The notes: generated from the sequence alone by a model not told the origin. 64,000 nt of DNA from Hylemonella sp. (GCA_030680575.1 JAUXVI010000025.1:34069-98068); one strand, 5' to 3'; numbered from the stretch's first letter, positions 29,360 to 40,364 are shown. Numbers and translations: made by a program.

Positions 29360-30592
29360 ATGGCTGAAACCCTCATCAAAGTCGATCTCAAACAATCTGC
29401 TTACCAGAACGAGCAGGTTCACAACCGCTGGCACCCGGATGTGCCGATGGCCTGCTGGGTCAAACCGGGTGATGACTTCATCCTGGAGACCTACGACTGG
29501 ACCGGCGGTTTCATCAAGAACAACGACAGCGCCGACGACGTGCGCGACATTGACCTGTCCATCGTCCACTTCCTGTCCGGCCCGGTGGGCGTGCACGGCG
29601 CCGAGCCCGGCGACCTGCTGGTGGTCGATCTGCTGGACATCGGCGCCAAAGACGAGAGCCCCTGGGGCTTCAACGGCTTCTTCAGCAAGAAGAACGGCGG
29701 CGGTTTCCTGACCGACCACTTCCCGCTGGCGCAGAAGTCGATCTGGGACTTCAACGGCATGTTCACCAAGAGCCGCCACGTGCCCGGCGTGGAATACGCC
29801 GGCCTGATCCACCCCGGCCTGATCGGCTGCCTGCCCGACAAGAAGATGCTCGACGCCTGGAATGCGCGCGAGCAGGAGCTGCTGGATACCGACCCGACCC
29901 GTGTGCCCGGCCTGGCCAACCCGCCCTTTGCCGCCACTGCCCACATGGGCAAACTCAGCGGCGAGGCCAAGGCCAAGGCTGCTGCCGAGGGGGCCCGTAC
30001 CGTGCCGCCGCGCGAACACGGCGGCAACTGCGACATCAAGGACCTGTCGCGTGGCTCCAAGGTGTTTTTCCCGGTTTATGTGGATGGCGCCGGTCTGAGT
30101 GTGGGCGACCTTCACTTCAGCCAGGGCGACGGCGAGATCACCTTCTGCGGCGCCATCGAGATGGCCGGCTGGGTGCACATGCGCGTCAACCTGATCAAGG
30201 GCGGCATGGCCAAGTACGGCATCAAGAACCCGGTGTTCAAACCGAGCCCGATGACGCCCAACTACAAGGACTACCTGATCTTTGAAGGCATCTCGGTCGA
30301 CGAGCAAGGCAAGCAGCATTACCTGGACGTCAACGTCGCCTACCGCCAGGCCTGCCTGAACGCCATCGAGTACCTGAAGAAGTTCGGCTACAGCGGCGCC
30401 CAGGCCTATTCCATCCTAGGTACCGCGCCGGTGCAGGGCCACATCAGCGGCGTGGTGGACGTGCCCAACGCCTGTGCCACGCTGTGGCTGCCGACCGAGA
30501 TCTTCGAGTTCGACATCAACCCGACGGCGGCCGGCCCGATCAAGATGCTCGACGGCAGCGTGCAGATGCCGATCTCGCCCGACGTCAAGTAA
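29360..30592 (+). CDS. fmdA: Formamidase (acetamidase/formamidase family)
   Basis: ETLIKVDLKQSAYQNEQVHNRWHPDVPMACWVKPGDDFILETYDWTGGFIKNND. Confidence 0.95.
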   Translation: MAETLIKVDLKQSAYQNEQVHNRWHPDVPMACWVKPGDDFILETYDWTGGFIKNNDSADDVRDIDLSIVHFLSGPVGVHGAEPGDLLVVDLLDIGAKDESPWGFNGFFSKKNGGGFLTDHFPLAQKSIWDFNGMFTKSRHVPGVEYAGLIHPGLIGCLPDKKMLDAWNAREQELLDTDPTRVPGLANPPFAATAHMGKLSGEAKAKAAAEGARTVPPREHGGNCDIKDLSRGSKVFFPVYVDGAGLSVGDLHFSQGDGEITFCGAIEMAGWVHMRVNLIKGGMAKYGIKNPVFKPSPMTPNYKDYLIFEGISVDEQGKQHYLDVNVAYRQACLNAIEYLKKFGYSGAQAYSILGTAPVQGHISGVVDVPNACATLWLPTEIFEFDINPTAAGPIKMLDGSVQMPISPDVK

Positions 30593-30607
30593 GCCGGGAG
30601 CACGCGT

Positions 30608-30958
30608 ATGCCGACCTATGACTATGCGTGCCCAAGCTGCGGAGGGTTTGAATCCCTGCGCAGCCTGGCACAGCGCAACGAACCCTGCAACTGTCCGGAC
30701 TGCGGCACCGTCAGCACCCGCGTGTTCGTGGCCGCGCCGCGGCTGGCCTGCCTGAGCAGCGAGACACGCCACGCCTATGAGACCAACGAGCGCGCTTCCC
30801 ACGCGCCGCGGTCTTCGCGGGATGGGGCGTATGGGCGGCTCAAACACCCCGCCGGTTGTGGCTGTTGCTCAAGCGGCAGCAAGCGTGGGGCCACGGTGAC
30901 CGCACCCAATGGCGCCAAGGCATTTCCATCGAAGCGGCCTTGGATGATCAGTCATTGA
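30608..30958 (+). CDS. fmdB: FmdB family zinc-ribbon protein
   Basis: MPTYDYACPSCGGFESLRSLAQRNEPCNCPDCG. Confidence 0.9.
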   Translation: MPTYDYACPSCGGFESLRSLAQRNEPCNCPDCGTVSTRVFVAAPRLACLSSETRHAYETNERASHAPRSSRDGAYGRLKHPAGCGCCSSGSKRGATVTAPNGAKAFPSKRPWMISH

Positions 30959-30997
30959 GCTTTGGTTTTCTTTCGAGTGCCTCTCGATGAGTACTGT

Positions 30998-31362
30998 TCT
31001 CTTCCCCCCCTATCCCCCCCGCCCCTTTCCACCCCCGCCGGGGCGGAAAGGGGAGCCCAATTTGATTTCGTCGCGCCGACGAGGCTTCTACAAGGCAGCT
31101 GTTGCGAGCAGCTTTGGTGCGTTGAGATTTCGGGGATACGGTCGTAGTCAATGGCTCGGTTGCTGGCGCGCAGCGGCCAGCCGGGAGCGCACACATCACG
31201 TCGTGCTCTCTACGACCGTTGGCATGAAGTCTAAACACACCAACCACAGTCGCGGCGGTGGCGTCGTAGAAGCCACTCCATCCACCAACCACCAAATCGG
31301 GCTCCCCTTCCCGCCCTGGCGAGGGTGGGAAGGGGCGGGGGGGGATAGGGGGTGGGAGAAGC
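30998..31362. repeat. About 365-bp long imperfect palindrome/MITE-like element between fmdB and amiE
   Basis: Outer arms 30998-31091 and 31266-31362 are near reverse complements; inner pair ACGGTCGTAG 31138-31147 / CTACGACCGT 31210-31219. Confidence 0.75.
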
Positions 31363-31415
31363 AGCCTCTCATATCAACCCAATAAACGAAACACTCACTC
31401 CGAAGGAGAAAAGAA

Positions 31416-32462
31416 ATGATCCACGGCGATATTTCCAGCAGCAACGACACCGTAGGCGTTGCCGTCGTCAACTACAAGATGCCGCGCCTGCACACCAAGG
31501 CCGAAGTGCTGGCCAATGCGCGCAAGATCGCCGACATGGTGGTCGGCATGAAGCAGGGCCTGCCCGGCATGGACTTGGTGATCTTCCCTGAGTACAGCAC
31601 CCACGGCATCATGTACGACGCCAAGGAGATGTACGACACCGCCGCCGCCGTGCCGGGCGAGGAGACCGCCATCTTTGCCGAGGCCTGCCGCAAGGCCAAG
31701 GTGTGGGGCGTGTTCTCGCTCACCGGCGAGCGGCATGAAGAGCACCCGAACAAGGCACCGTACAACACGCTCATCCTGATGAATGACCAGGGCGAGATCG
31801 TGCAGAAGTACCGCAAGATCATGCCTTGGGTGCCGATCGAAGGCTGGTACCCGGGCAACTGCACCTACGTCTCCGACGGCCCCAAAGGCCTGAAAGTCAG
31901 CCTCATCATCTGCGACGACGGCAACTACCCCGAGATCTGGCGCGACTGCGCCATGAAGGGCGCCGAACTCATCGTGCGCTGCCAGGGTTACATGTACCCG
32001 GCCAAGGACCAGCAGGTGCTCATGGCCAAGGCCATGGCCTGGGCCAACAACAGCTACGTGGCCGTGGCCAACGCCGCCGGCTGGGATGGCGTGTACAGCT
32101 ACTTCGGCCACAGCGCGCTCATCGGCTTCGACGGCCGCACCCTGGGCGAATGCGGCGAAGAGGAAATGGGCGTGCAGTACGCAGCGCTGTCCAAGAGCCT
32201 GATCCGCGACTTCCGCAAGAATGGCCAGAGCGAGAACCACCTGTTCAAGCTGCTGCACCGCGGCTACACCGGCAAGATCAACTCCGGCGAAAGCGGGGAC
32301 GACGCCAAGGGCGTGGCCGCCTGCCCCTACGAGTTCTACGGCAAGTGGATCAACGACCCCGAGGGCACGCGCAAACAGGTCGAGTCGTTCACGCGCTCCA
32401 CCGTCGGCACCCCCGAGTGCCCGATCGACGGTATCCCGAACGAGGCGCCCAGCCACCGCTGA
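31416..32462 (+). CDS. amiE: Aliphatic amidase
   Basis: [102 protein letters not shown]. Confidence 0.96.
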   Translation: MIHGDISSSNDTVGVAVVNYKMPRLHTKAEVLANARKIADMVVGMKQGLPGMDLVIFPEYSTHGIMYDAKEMYDTAAAVPGEETAIFAEACRKAKVWGVFSLTGERHEEHPNKAPYNTLILMNDQGEIVQKYRKIMPWVPIEGWYPGNCTYVSDGPKGLKVSLIICDDGNYPEIWRDCAMKGAELIVRCQGYMYPAKDQQVLMAKAMAWANNSYVAVANAAGWDGVYSYFGHSALIGFDGRTLGECGEEEMGVQYAALSKSLIRDFRKNGQSENHLFKLLHRGYTGKINSGESGDDAKGVAACPYEFYGKWINDPEGTRKQVESFTRSTVGTPECPIDGIPNEAPSHR

Positions 32463-32501
32463 GCGGCCGCCGCCGGCCCGGAGCCCGGGCCGGCATGTCC
32501 C

Positions 32502-33347
32502 TTGTTGTCCCGAGGCTGCGCCGTGTCTGCTCCTGCCCCTGTCTCCGATCCGCTCGCGGCCTACCGCATCACCGAAGCGCCTTACTACCGCCCTTGCGGC
32601 AGAGAGGTGGCGCTGTACCAGCACGCCTACGCGCACCGCCTGCCGCTCATCCTCAAGGGGCCGACCGGTTGCGGCAAAACGCGCTTCGTCGAGTACATGG
32701 CCTGGAAGCTCGGCCGCCCGCTGGTGACGCTGGCCTGCAACGAGGACATGACGGCGGCCGACCTCGTGGGCCGCTGGCTGCTCGACGCCGACGGCACGCG
32801 CTGGCACGACGGGCCGCTCACGCTGGCGGCGCGCCATGGCGCGATCTGCTACCTCGACGAGGTGGTGGAGGCGCGTCAGGACACCACGGTGGTCATCCAC
32901 CCGCTGACCGACGCGCGCCGCATGCTGCCGCTGGACCGCAAGGGCGAGCTGGTGCACGCCCACCCGGACTTCCAGCTCGTGGTTTCCTACAACCCGGGCT
33001 ACCAGAGCCGCAGCAAAGACATGAAGCCGTCCACGCGCCAGCGCTTCGCGGCGCTGGAGTTCGACTACCCCGACGCGGCGGTGGAGATCGAGATCGTGGC
33101 GCACGAGGCCGGCATCGACGCCGCCCTGGCCGCGCAACTGGTCGGCGTGGCGCAGGGCTCGCGCGCACTGCGCCAGCAGGGCCTGGACGAAGGCATCTCC
33201 ACCCGCATGCTCATCTATGCCGGCATCCTGATCCGCGACGGCGTAGACCCGCGCGACAGCTGCGAGATGACGCTGACGCGCGCGCTGACCGACGACCCGG
33301 ACCTGCTGGCCGCGCTGCGCCACCTCGTCGATGCCCACTTCCCCTGA
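32502..33347 (+). CDS. MoxR-like AAA+ ATPase, CbbQ/NirQ/NorQ type
   Basis: LILKGPTGCGKTRFVEYMAWKL; ICYLDEVVEARQDTTVVIHPLTDARR; VVSYNPGYQ. Confidence 0.9.
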   Translation: MLSRGCAVSAPAPVSDPLAAYRITEAPYYRPCGREVALYQHAYAHRLPLILKGPTGCGKTRFVEYMAWKLGRPLVTLACNEDMTAADLVGRWLLDADGTRWHDGPLTLAARHGAICYLDEVVEARQDTTVVIHPLTDARRMLPLDRKGELVHAHPDFQLVVSYNPGYQSRSKDMKPSTRQRFAALEFDYPDAAVEIEIVAHEAGIDAALAAQLVGVAQGSRALRQQGLDEGISTRMLIYAGILIRDGVDPRDSCEMTLTRALTDDPDLLAALRHLVDAHFP

Positions 33348-33353
33348 AGCACG

Positions 33354-35009
33354 ATGGGCCGCGCTGACGCTGACACGCCCACCGTGGTCGCGCTGGGCCT
33401 GCTGCTCGGCGCGCTGAGCCGGCACACACTCACACTGCAAACGCTTGGCGCGGGGGACAGCCCGTCCCCTGCGTCGGCCACGACCCCGCGGGCGGTGCTC
33501 AGCACCACCCACCTGCTGCTGCCGGCGGCGGTGATGCAGCAGGCCACGCTGGCGCGCGCCGCCATCGCCCATGCGGCGGCCCACCTGCTGTATTCACCAC
33601 CGGCCCAGGCCGCGGGCACGCTCAAGCCGCTGGGCCTGGCCGTGGCCTCGGCGATCGAGGATGCGCGCGTCGAAGCGCTGCTGATGCAACGCCTGCCCGG
33701 CGTGCGCCGCTGGTTCCTGCAGGCCCAGCCGGCACACGACCCGCACGGGCTGGACGTGCCCAGCCTGCTCGCCCGCCTGGGCCACGCCCTGCTCAACGGC
33801 CGCTACGCCGACGGCAACCACTGGGTGCACAAGGGGCGCACGCTGTTTGCCGCCACCCGCCATGATCACGGCCTGGAGGACCACGCCGCGTTCCGGCGCC
33901 TGGCCTCCATCCTGGCCAACGATCTGGGCCAGATGCGCGTGCGGCTGGACCCGCAGCAGTGCGTGGTGCCGGCCGCCTACCGCGACGACCACAGCTACCT
34001 CTGGCAACACGGCGCCACGGCCGACCACGCCACCGAGGTGCTGCAAGTGCAGACACCCGTCGCACCGCCCCCGCCCGCCGACGCCTCGCCGGCCGACACA
34101 CCGCCGACTGATGCCGAAGAACGGCCCGACGATGGCATCTGCCACCTGTACCCGGAATGGGACTACCGCCTGCAGCGCGAGCGGGCTGACTGGTGCACCG
34201 TGCGCGAGGCAGTGCCTCCGGCCGCCGCGCCCGGCGGTTTGCAGCCCGCAGCCGAACCCACTGCGCCCTGGCGCAGCCGGCGCCGCCTGAGCCGCAACCA
34301 GCGCCTGCGGCGGCAGTGGGAAGGCGAAGACCTCGACCTCGACGCCGCCATTGATGTGCAGGTGGAGCGGCGCCTGGCGCTGGCGCCCGATGGGCGGCTG
34401 TTCGTGCGCCCGGGCAGCGAGGCGCCGCGCTGCAGCGTGCTGGTGCTGCTCGACCTGTCGGCCTCCACCGGCGACGTGGCCGCCAGCAGCGCGCAGCCCT
34501 TGCTGGCCGTCGAGCAGCAGGCGGCGTTGCTGCTGGCGCGTGCAGCGCAGGCCGGGCAGGACCGCATCGCCATCCACGGCTTTGCCTCCAACACCCGCGC
34601 CGCGGTGCATTACCTGCGGCTGCTGGACTTCGGCACGCCGCTGGATGCGGTACACACGCAGCGCATCCTGAGCACCCGCGCCGCGGGGTCCACGCGCATC
34701 GGCGCTGCGCTGCGCCATGCCACGCGCTGCCTGCTGGCCGAGCCCGCCGGCCCGCGCGCCATCGTGCTGGTGACCGACGGCGCGCCGTCGGACGTGGACG
34801 TGTTCGATGCCCGCTACCTGACCGAAGACGCCCGCGCCGCCGTGCTGGCCGCGCGGCGCCAAGGCGTGCAGTGCCATGGCCTGGTGGTCGATGCCGGCGC
34901 TGACCGTTATGTGCACCGCATCTTCGGCTGGCGCGGCTACCGCGTGGTCGCGCGTGCCGCGCAGTTGCCGCGTGCGTTGCAGGCCATCCATGAACAGCTG
35001 TCCGCCTGA
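33354..35009 (+). CDS. VWA-domain protein, CbbO/NorD-like
   Basis: CSVLVLLDLSASTGDVAAS; IVLVTDGAPSDVDVFD; immediately after the MoxR ATPase. Confidence 0.88.
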   Translation: MGRADADTPTVVALGLLLGALSRHTLTLQTLGAGDSPSPASATTPRAVLSTTHLLLPAAVMQQATLARAAIAHAAAHLLYSPPAQAAGTLKPLGLAVASAIEDARVEALLMQRLPGVRRWFLQAQPAHDPHGLDVPSLLARLGHALLNGRYADGNHWVHKGRTLFAATRHDHGLEDHAAFRRLASILANDLGQMRVRLDPQQCVVPAAYRDDHSYLWQHGATADHATEVLQVQTPVAPPPPADASPADTPPTDAEERPDDGICHLYPEWDYRLQRERADWCTVREAVPPAAAPGGLQPAAEPTAPWRSRRRLSRNQRLRRQWEGEDLDLDAAIDVQVERRLALAPDGRLFVRPGSEAPRCSVLVLLDLSASTGDVAASSAQPLLAVEQQAALLLARAAQAGQDRIAIHGFASNTRAAVHYLRLLDFGTPLDAVHTQRILSTRAAGSTRIGAALRHATRCLLAEPAGPRAIVLVTDGAPSDVDVFDARYLTEDARAAVLAARRQGVQCHGLVVDAGADRYVHRIFGWRGYRVVARAAQLPRALQAIHEQLSA

Positions 35010-35140
35010 TCAAGCTGCTGCACAGCAGGCCTTAAGCTGAAAAAGCAAGGTGTTTCGAGACTGATTCTGGCTTGCCCAGATGCGTCATATGGAGGAAAAT
35101 TTGATAAATACAGAACTCAACTCGCTGCGGGAACTCCCCC

Positions 35141-36856
35141 ATGAAAATTGCCAACAAGATACGCATCGCGGTGATCGCCGTCATCACGGTGCAATTGCTC
35201 AACTCGGTCATCCTGTCGGTGCGTTCCGGCGGCGTGCAGAAGGCCACCGACGAAATCTGGGCGCCGCTGAACACCCGGTCACGCCAGGCCAGTGAATGGC
35301 TGGGTCTGGCCCAGGCCAATGCGGCACGCGCCACGGCCGTGGCCTTGTCGAGCGACGCCAATGTGCAAAGCGCCCTGAAGAACGACATCGCCACCGCCGA
35401 GTCGCGGGTGGCGGAACTCGAAGGTCTGGTCAAGTCCGGCGCGCGGCCCGGGCCGGAAAGCGCCCAGTTCGAGAAGGTGGCCGCCGCCCGCCAGGCAATG
35501 GCCGCCGCCCAGACCAAGGTGCTGCAGTCGCAAGGGCCGGAGACGGCCCAACTGGTCACGCAGACCCTGGCCCCGGCCGTCAACACCTACGTGGGCCACC
35601 TCAAGGAACTGGTGAAGCTGCAGGAAGCCGAGATCGTGCACCTGCAGGCCGAATACGCCGGCATCCGCAACACCAACGTGGTGTTTGGCGTTTCCCTGAT
35701 CCTGGTCCTGCTCAGCTGCATCGTGATCGGCGCCGTGTGGCTGGTGCGAGCCATCCGCGTGCCGCTGGCCGACGCCAACCGCCTGGCAGCGGGCATTGCC
35801 CAAGGCGACTTGAGTCAGACCATCGAAACGTCGCGCCAGGATGAATTCGGCGAGCTCATGCAATCGCTCGCCACCATGAACGCTTCCCTGGCCACCATGG
35901 TGGCACAGGTGCGCGCCAGCACCGACAACATTGCCCTGGCCAGTGCCGAGATCGCCACCGGCAACAACGATCTGTCGCAGCGCACCGAAAGCACCTCCAG
36001 CGATCTGCAGGCCACGGCGTCGTCCATGGACAAGCTGACCCACACCGTCCAGCTCAGTGCCGACAACGCCCGCCAGGCCAGCCAGTTGGCCGGCAATGCG
36101 TCGGCCGTGGCAGAGCGTGGTGGCGAGGTGGTCAGCCAGGTGGTGAGCACGATGGAAGACATCAACGCCAGCAGCCGCAAGATCAACGACATCATCAGCG
36201 TCATCGACGGCATCGCCTTCCAGACCAACATCCTGGCGCTGAATGCCGCGGTGGAAGCCGCGCGGGCTGGCGAGCAGGGGCGCGGTTTTGCCGTGGTGGC
36301 CAGCGAAGTGCGTAGCCTGGCCGGCCGCAGCGCCGAAGCCGCCAAGGAAATCAAGAGCCTGATCGGCACCTCGGTGGACAAGGTGGAAGCCGGCATGAAC
36401 CTGGTCGCCAGTGCCGGCACCACGATGAACGACATCGTCCAGTCCGTGCGCCGCGTGACCGACGTGGTGGGCGAAATCACGGCGGCGGCCACCGAGCAGA
36501 GCGCGGGCATTGCCCAGGTCAATCAGGCCATCGGCAATCTGGACCAGATGACCCAGCAGAACGCCGCCCTGGTGGAGCAAAGCGCTGCCGCTGCACAAAG
36601 CATGCGGGAACAGGCCGATCAGCTGGCCCAAGCCGTGTCGGTCTTCAACATCCAGGGCTCGGGCGCCAAGGCAGCTCCCGCCCCCGCCGCCCCGCGGCCC
36701 CCACGCCCGACCAGCCTGCCGGCGCAAAGCCGTGCCACACCGGCACCGGCCGTGAACACGCCGGCGGCAAAACCCGCTCTGTCGGTCCCGGCGGCCGCGA
36801 CCAAGCCGGCACCGGCCAGCGTGCGCGCCTCCGACGACGACTGGGAAACCTTCTAA
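35141..36856 (+). CDS. Methyl-accepting chemotaxis protein
   Basis: Two TM segments, [62 protein letters not shown]. Confidence 0.95.
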   Translation: MKIANKIRIAVIAVITVQLLNSVILSVRSGGVQKATDEIWAPLNTRSRQASEWLGLAQANAARATAVALSSDANVQSALKNDIATAESRVAELEGLVKSGARPGPESAQFEKVAAARQAMAAAQTKVLQSQGPETAQLVTQTLAPAVNTYVGHLKELVKLQEAEIVHLQAEYAGIRNTNVVFGVSLILVLLSCIVIGAVWLVRAIRVPLADANRLAAGIAQGDLSQTIETSRQDEFGELMQSLATMNASLATMVAQVRASTDNIALASAEIATGNNDLSQRTESTSSDLQATASSMDKLTHTVQLSADNARQASQLAGNASAVAERGGEVVSQVVSTMEDINASSRKINDIISVIDGIAFQTNILALNAAVEAARAGEQGRGFAVVASEVRSLAGRSAEAAKEIKSLIGTSVDKVEAGMNLVASAGTTMNDIVQSVRRVTDVVGEITAAATEQSAGIAQVNQAIGNLDQMTQQNAALVEQSAAAAQSMREQADQLAQAVSVFNIQGSGAKAAPAPAAPRPPRPTSLPAQSRATPAPAVNTPAAKPALSVPAAATKPAPASVRASDDDWETF

Positions 36857-37099
36857 GCGTCACACCCTTCCGGCAGCCGCGGCACAGACGTGCACGCGGC
36901 GGACAGCGCGTAGCGGCCAGCCTTGCACCAGCCGCGCTCCATGGTGGTGCACGGCACCCCGCCGCGTGCACCACCATCTTGCATTCCACCGCCTCCCGGC
37001 GGTGGCGCGCCACCCCCCGCCCCGTATGGGCCCATGGCAAACACCTCGCGCAGCGGCACGGCTATTGCATAGCCTGCTTCAGACTCGAACTGCCACGCC

Positions 37100-37183
37100 A
37101 TGGAACTGACTCCCCGTGTTCGGCCGGCCTTGGCGGCCGCGCGGTCTGACTTGGAAGCGAAGCGATATGGAACTGACTCCCCG
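37100..37183 (+). repeat. 17-bp direct repeat ATGGAACTGACTCCCCG at 37100-37116 and 37167-37183 (ureA start)
   Basis: Exact duplication of the ureA 5' end 67 bp upstream. Confidence 0.9.
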
Positions 37184-37469
37184 CGAAAAAGACAAGCTGC
37201 TGATCTTCACCGCTGCGCTGCTGGCCGAGCGGCGCCGCGCCCGCGGCCTCAAGCTCAACTACCCGGAAGCGGTGGCCTACATCAGCGCCGCCGTGATGGA
37301 GGGCGCACGCGACGGCAAGACCGTGGCCCAGCTCATGAGCGAAGGGCGCACCCTGCTCACGCGCAACGACGTGATGGACGGCATTGCCGAGATGATTCCT
37401 GACATCCAGGTCGAAGCCACCTTCCCCGACGGCACCAAGCTCGTCACCGTGCACCAGCCCATTGTTTGA
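37167..37469 (+). CDS. ureA: Urease subunit gamma
   Basis: [57 protein letters not shown]. Confidence 0.96.
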   Translation: MELTPREKDKLLIFTAALLAERRRARGLKLNYPEAVAYISAAVMEGARDGKTVAQLMSEGRTLLTRNDVMDGIAEMIPDIQVEATFPDGTKLVTVHQPIV

Positions 37470-37494
37470 ACACCACCCCAGACAGGAGAACCCC

Positions 37495-37680
37495 ATGCCA
37501 CGCGCCCTTCACATTGCTACAAAATCAATAGCTATCAGCGCTTTAATGACGGGCGCAAATGCCGTTTTTGCCCATGAGGGCCACGGCCTGCACGGCAGCC
37601 ACTGGCATGCCACCGACCTCTGGGGTTATGTTGCTGTTGGCGTCCTGATCGCCGCCATCATCTGGCAAGCCCGCAAGTGA
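37495..37680 (+). CDS. Small His-rich membrane/secreted protein between ureA and ureB
   Basis: Signal peptide then [35 protein letters not shown]. Confidence 0.7.
   Translation: MPRALHIATKSIAISALMTGANAVFAHEGHGLHGSHWHATDLWGYVAVGVLIAAIIWQARK
37514..37563 (+). repeat. Dispersed repeat copy 4 (inside signal-peptide coding sequence)
   Basis: TTGCTACAAAATCAATAGCTATCAGCGCTTTAATGACGGGCGCAAATGCC. Confidence 0.7.
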
Positions 37681-37699
37681 TGCTCCCCAGGAGGCCCGC

Positions 37700-38005
37700 A
37701 TGATTCCCGGTGAACTGCTGATCGACGACGGCGCGCACCAGCTCAACCCCGGGCGCCACACCCTGACCCTGGTGGTGAAAAACACCGGCGATCGGCCGAT
37801 CCAGGTCGGCTCGCACTACCACTTTGCCGAAACCAATGCTGCACTCGGCTTCGACCGCGACGCGGCACGCGGCATGCGGCTCAACATTGCCTCCGGCACC
37901 GCGGTGCGCTTCGAGCCCGGCCAGCAGCGCACGGTGGAGCTGGTGGACTACGCCGGCGAGCGCAGGGTGTACGGCTTTCGTGGCCTTGTTCAAGGAAAAG
38001 TATGA
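37700..38005 (+). CDS. ureB: Urease subunit beta
   Basis: [46 protein letters not shown]. Confidence 0.96.
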   Translation: MIPGELLIDDGAHQLNPGRHTLTLVVKNTGDRPIQVGSHYHFAETNAALGFDRDAARGMRLNIASGTAVRFEPGQQRTVELVDYAGERRVYGFRGLVQGKV

Positions 38006-38094
38006 ACTGCCCCCACGCTCATCACTTTGTGTATTCACTGCCCCCCGAGGGGGCCACAGCCTCCCTTGGGGCGGCCCGGCGGGAGTCCTGAGCC

Positions 38095-39813
38095 ATGGCA
38101 ACCATTGGACGACAAGCCTATGCCGAGATGTTCGGCCCCACCGTGGGCGACCGCGTGCGCCTGGCCGACACTGAGTTGATCGTCGAGGTTGAGCAGGACT
38201 ACACACTGCGCGCTGGTGGTTATGGGGAGGAAGTGAAGTTCGGCGGCGGCAAGACCATCCGCGACGGCATGGCGCAGAGCCAGCGAGCCCGCCATGAAGG
38301 CGCCATGGACACGGTACTGACCAACGCCCTCATCCTCGACCACTGGGGCATCGTCAAGGCCGACATCGGTTTGAAAGGCGGGCGCATCGCCGCCATCGGC
38401 AAGGCCGGCAACCCCGACACGCAACCCGGCGTGGACATGGTCATCGGCCCGGGCACCGAGATCATCAGCTGCGAAGGCAACATCGTCACCGCCGGCGGCA
38501 TCGACAGCCACATCCACTTCATCGCGCCACAGCAGATCGAAGAAGCGCTGTGCAGCGGCGTCACCACCATGCTGGGCGGCGGCACCGGGCCGGCCACTGG
38601 CACCTTTGCCACCACCTGCACCCCGGGGCCGTGGAACCTGGAGCGCATGCTGCAGGCGGCCGACGCCTTTCCCATGAACCTGGGTTTTCTCGGCAAGGGC
38701 AATGCCGCGCTGCCAGGCGCGCTGCATGAGCAGATCAACGCCGGTGCGATTGGCCTGAAGCTGCACGAGGACTGGGGCACCACGCCGGCCGCCATCGACA
38801 ACTGCCTGAACGTGGCGGAAGAAACCGACACGCAGGTGGCGATCCACACCGACACGCTCAACGAGAGCGGCTTCGTGGAAGACACGGTGGCCGCCTTCAA
38901 GGGCCGCACCATCCACACCTTCCACACCGAAGGTGCCGGCGGCGGCCACGCGCCCGATATTTTGAAAGTGGTGGGCGAAGCCAACGTGCTGCCCTCCTCC
39001 ACCAACCCGACGCGGCCCTACACCGTCAACACGTTGGACGAGCACGTGGACATGCTGATGGTGTGCCACCACCTCGACCCGGCGATTGCCGAGGACCTGG
39101 CTTTTGCCGAAAGCCGCATCCGCAAGGAAACCATTGCGGCCGAAGATATCCTGCACGACCTGGGCGCCATCAGCATGTTCAGCTCCGACTCGCAGGCCAT
39201 GGGCCGCGTGGGCGAAGTGATCATCCGCACCTGGCAAACCGCGCACAAGATGAAGCAACAGCGCGGCAAGCTGCCGGGTGACTCAGACCGCCACGACAAC
39301 TTCCGCGTCAAACGCTACCTGGCCAAATACACCATCAACCCGGCCATCACCCACGGCATCAGCCACGAGGTGGGCAGCATCGAGATCGGCAAGTGGGCCG
39401 ACCTGGTGGTGTTCAAGCCGGCCTTCTTCGGCATCAAGCCTGCCCTCATCCTCAAGGGCGGTTTCATCGCCATGGCGGCCATGGGCGACCCGAATGCCAG
39501 CATCCCGACGCCGCAGCCGGTGCACTACCGGCCGATGTTCGGTGCCTTTGGCGGCGCCATTGCGCAGACCTCGCTCACCTTCGTCTCGCAAGCCGGCATC
39601 GCCGCCGACATCGGCTCGCGCTTCGGCCTGTCCAAACGGCTGGCGGCGGTGAAGGGCATCCGCGGCATCGGCAAGCGGCACATGATCCACAACGACTACG
39701 CGCCACGCATGGAGGTGGATGCACAAACCTATGTGGTGCGGGCCGACGGCCATCTACTCACGTGCGAGCCGGCAGTGAGCCTGCCCATGACACAACGCTA
39801 CTTCCTGTTCTGA
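38095..39813 (+). CDS. ureC: Urease subunit alpha
   Basis: [47 protein letters not shown]; 572 aa. Confidence 0.97.
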   Translation: MATIGRQAYAEMFGPTVGDRVRLADTELIVEVEQDYTLRAGGYGEEVKFGGGKTIRDGMAQSQRARHEGAMDTVLTNALILDHWGIVKADIGLKGGRIAAIGKAGNPDTQPGVDMVIGPGTEIISCEGNIVTAGGIDSHIHFIAPQQIEEALCSGVTTMLGGGTGPATGTFATTCTPGPWNLERMLQAADAFPMNLGFLGKGNAALPGALHEQINAGAIGLKLHEDWGTTPAAIDNCLNVAEETDTQVAIHTDTLNESGFVEDTVAAFKGRTIHTFHTEGAGGGHAPDILKVVGEANVLPSSTNPTRPYTVNTLDEHVDMLMVCHHLDPAIAEDLAFAESRIRKETIAAEDILHDLGAISMFSSDSQAMGRVGEVIIRTWQTAHKMKQQRGKLPGDSDRHDNFRVKRYLAKYTINPAITHGISHEVGSIEIGKWADLVVFKPAFFGIKPALILKGGFIAMAAMGDPNASIPTPQPVHYRPMFGAFGGAIAQTSLTFVSQAGIAADIGSRFGLSKRLAAVKGIRGIGKRHMIHNDYAPRMEVDAQTYVVRADGHLLTCEPAVSLPMTQRYFLF

Positions 39814-40364
39814 TGCTGCAAATTTCCAAACTCCTCCCGCGCGGCCAGGGCCTGGCCGCGCCCTTGATCCGCCGCGCTGCCACAGTGGAACTCGACTGGG
39901 ACGTGCGCCAGAAAAGCCGTTTTGCCGCCACCGACTCGTTGGGGCGCGAACTCGGCATCTTCCTGCCGCGCGGCAGCGTGGTGCGCGGCGGCGACGTGCT
40001 GGTGGCCGAAGACGGCTCGCTCATCCAAGTGATCGCTGCGCCGCAGGCGGTGCTGCGCATCACCGCCTGTGCCGAACACGGCACACCGTTCGACCTGACG
40101 CGCGCTGCCTACCACTTGGGCAACCGGCACGTGCCGATCGAGTTGCAACCCGACCACCTGAAGATCGAGCCCGACCACGTGCTGGCCGACATGCTGCGTG
40201 CCATGCACCTGACGGTGGTGGAACAACAGGCCGCCTTCGAACCCGAGGGCGGCGCTTATGCACAAGGCGGCCACAGCCATGGGCATGGCCACGCGCACGG
40301 CCATGCAGAGGCGCATGCACACCCGCATGAACACCATGGCCACGATCATGGACATGCACACTGA
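39813..40364 (+). CDS. ureE: Urease accessory protein UreE with His-rich C-terminus
   Basis: [57 protein letters not shown]; overlaps the ureC stop. Confidence 0.93.
   Translation: MLQISKLLPRGQGLAAPLIRRAATVELDWDVRQKSRFAATDSLGRELGIFLPRGSVVRGGDVLVAEDGSLIQVIAAPQAVLRITACAEHGTPFDLTRAAYHLGNRHVPIELQPDHLKIEPDHVLADMLRAMHLTVVEQQAAFEPEGGAYAQGGHSHGHGHAHGHAEAHAHPHEHHGHDHGHAH

Noticed and set aside
31395-33584. 729-aa minus-strand ORF opposite amiE/MoxR
   Set aside because: Shadow ORF; amiE is unmistakable on the plus strand
36853-37101. 82-aa minus-strand Gly/Cys-containing ORF between the MCP and ureA
   Set aside because: Has four Cys and a plausible start, but no recognisable family, RBS or neighbour support
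40258-40364. Repetitive CAC/CAT-rich tract considered as a non-coding repeat
   Set aside because: Encodes the His-rich UreE tail, overlapping the upstream part of the ureF frame
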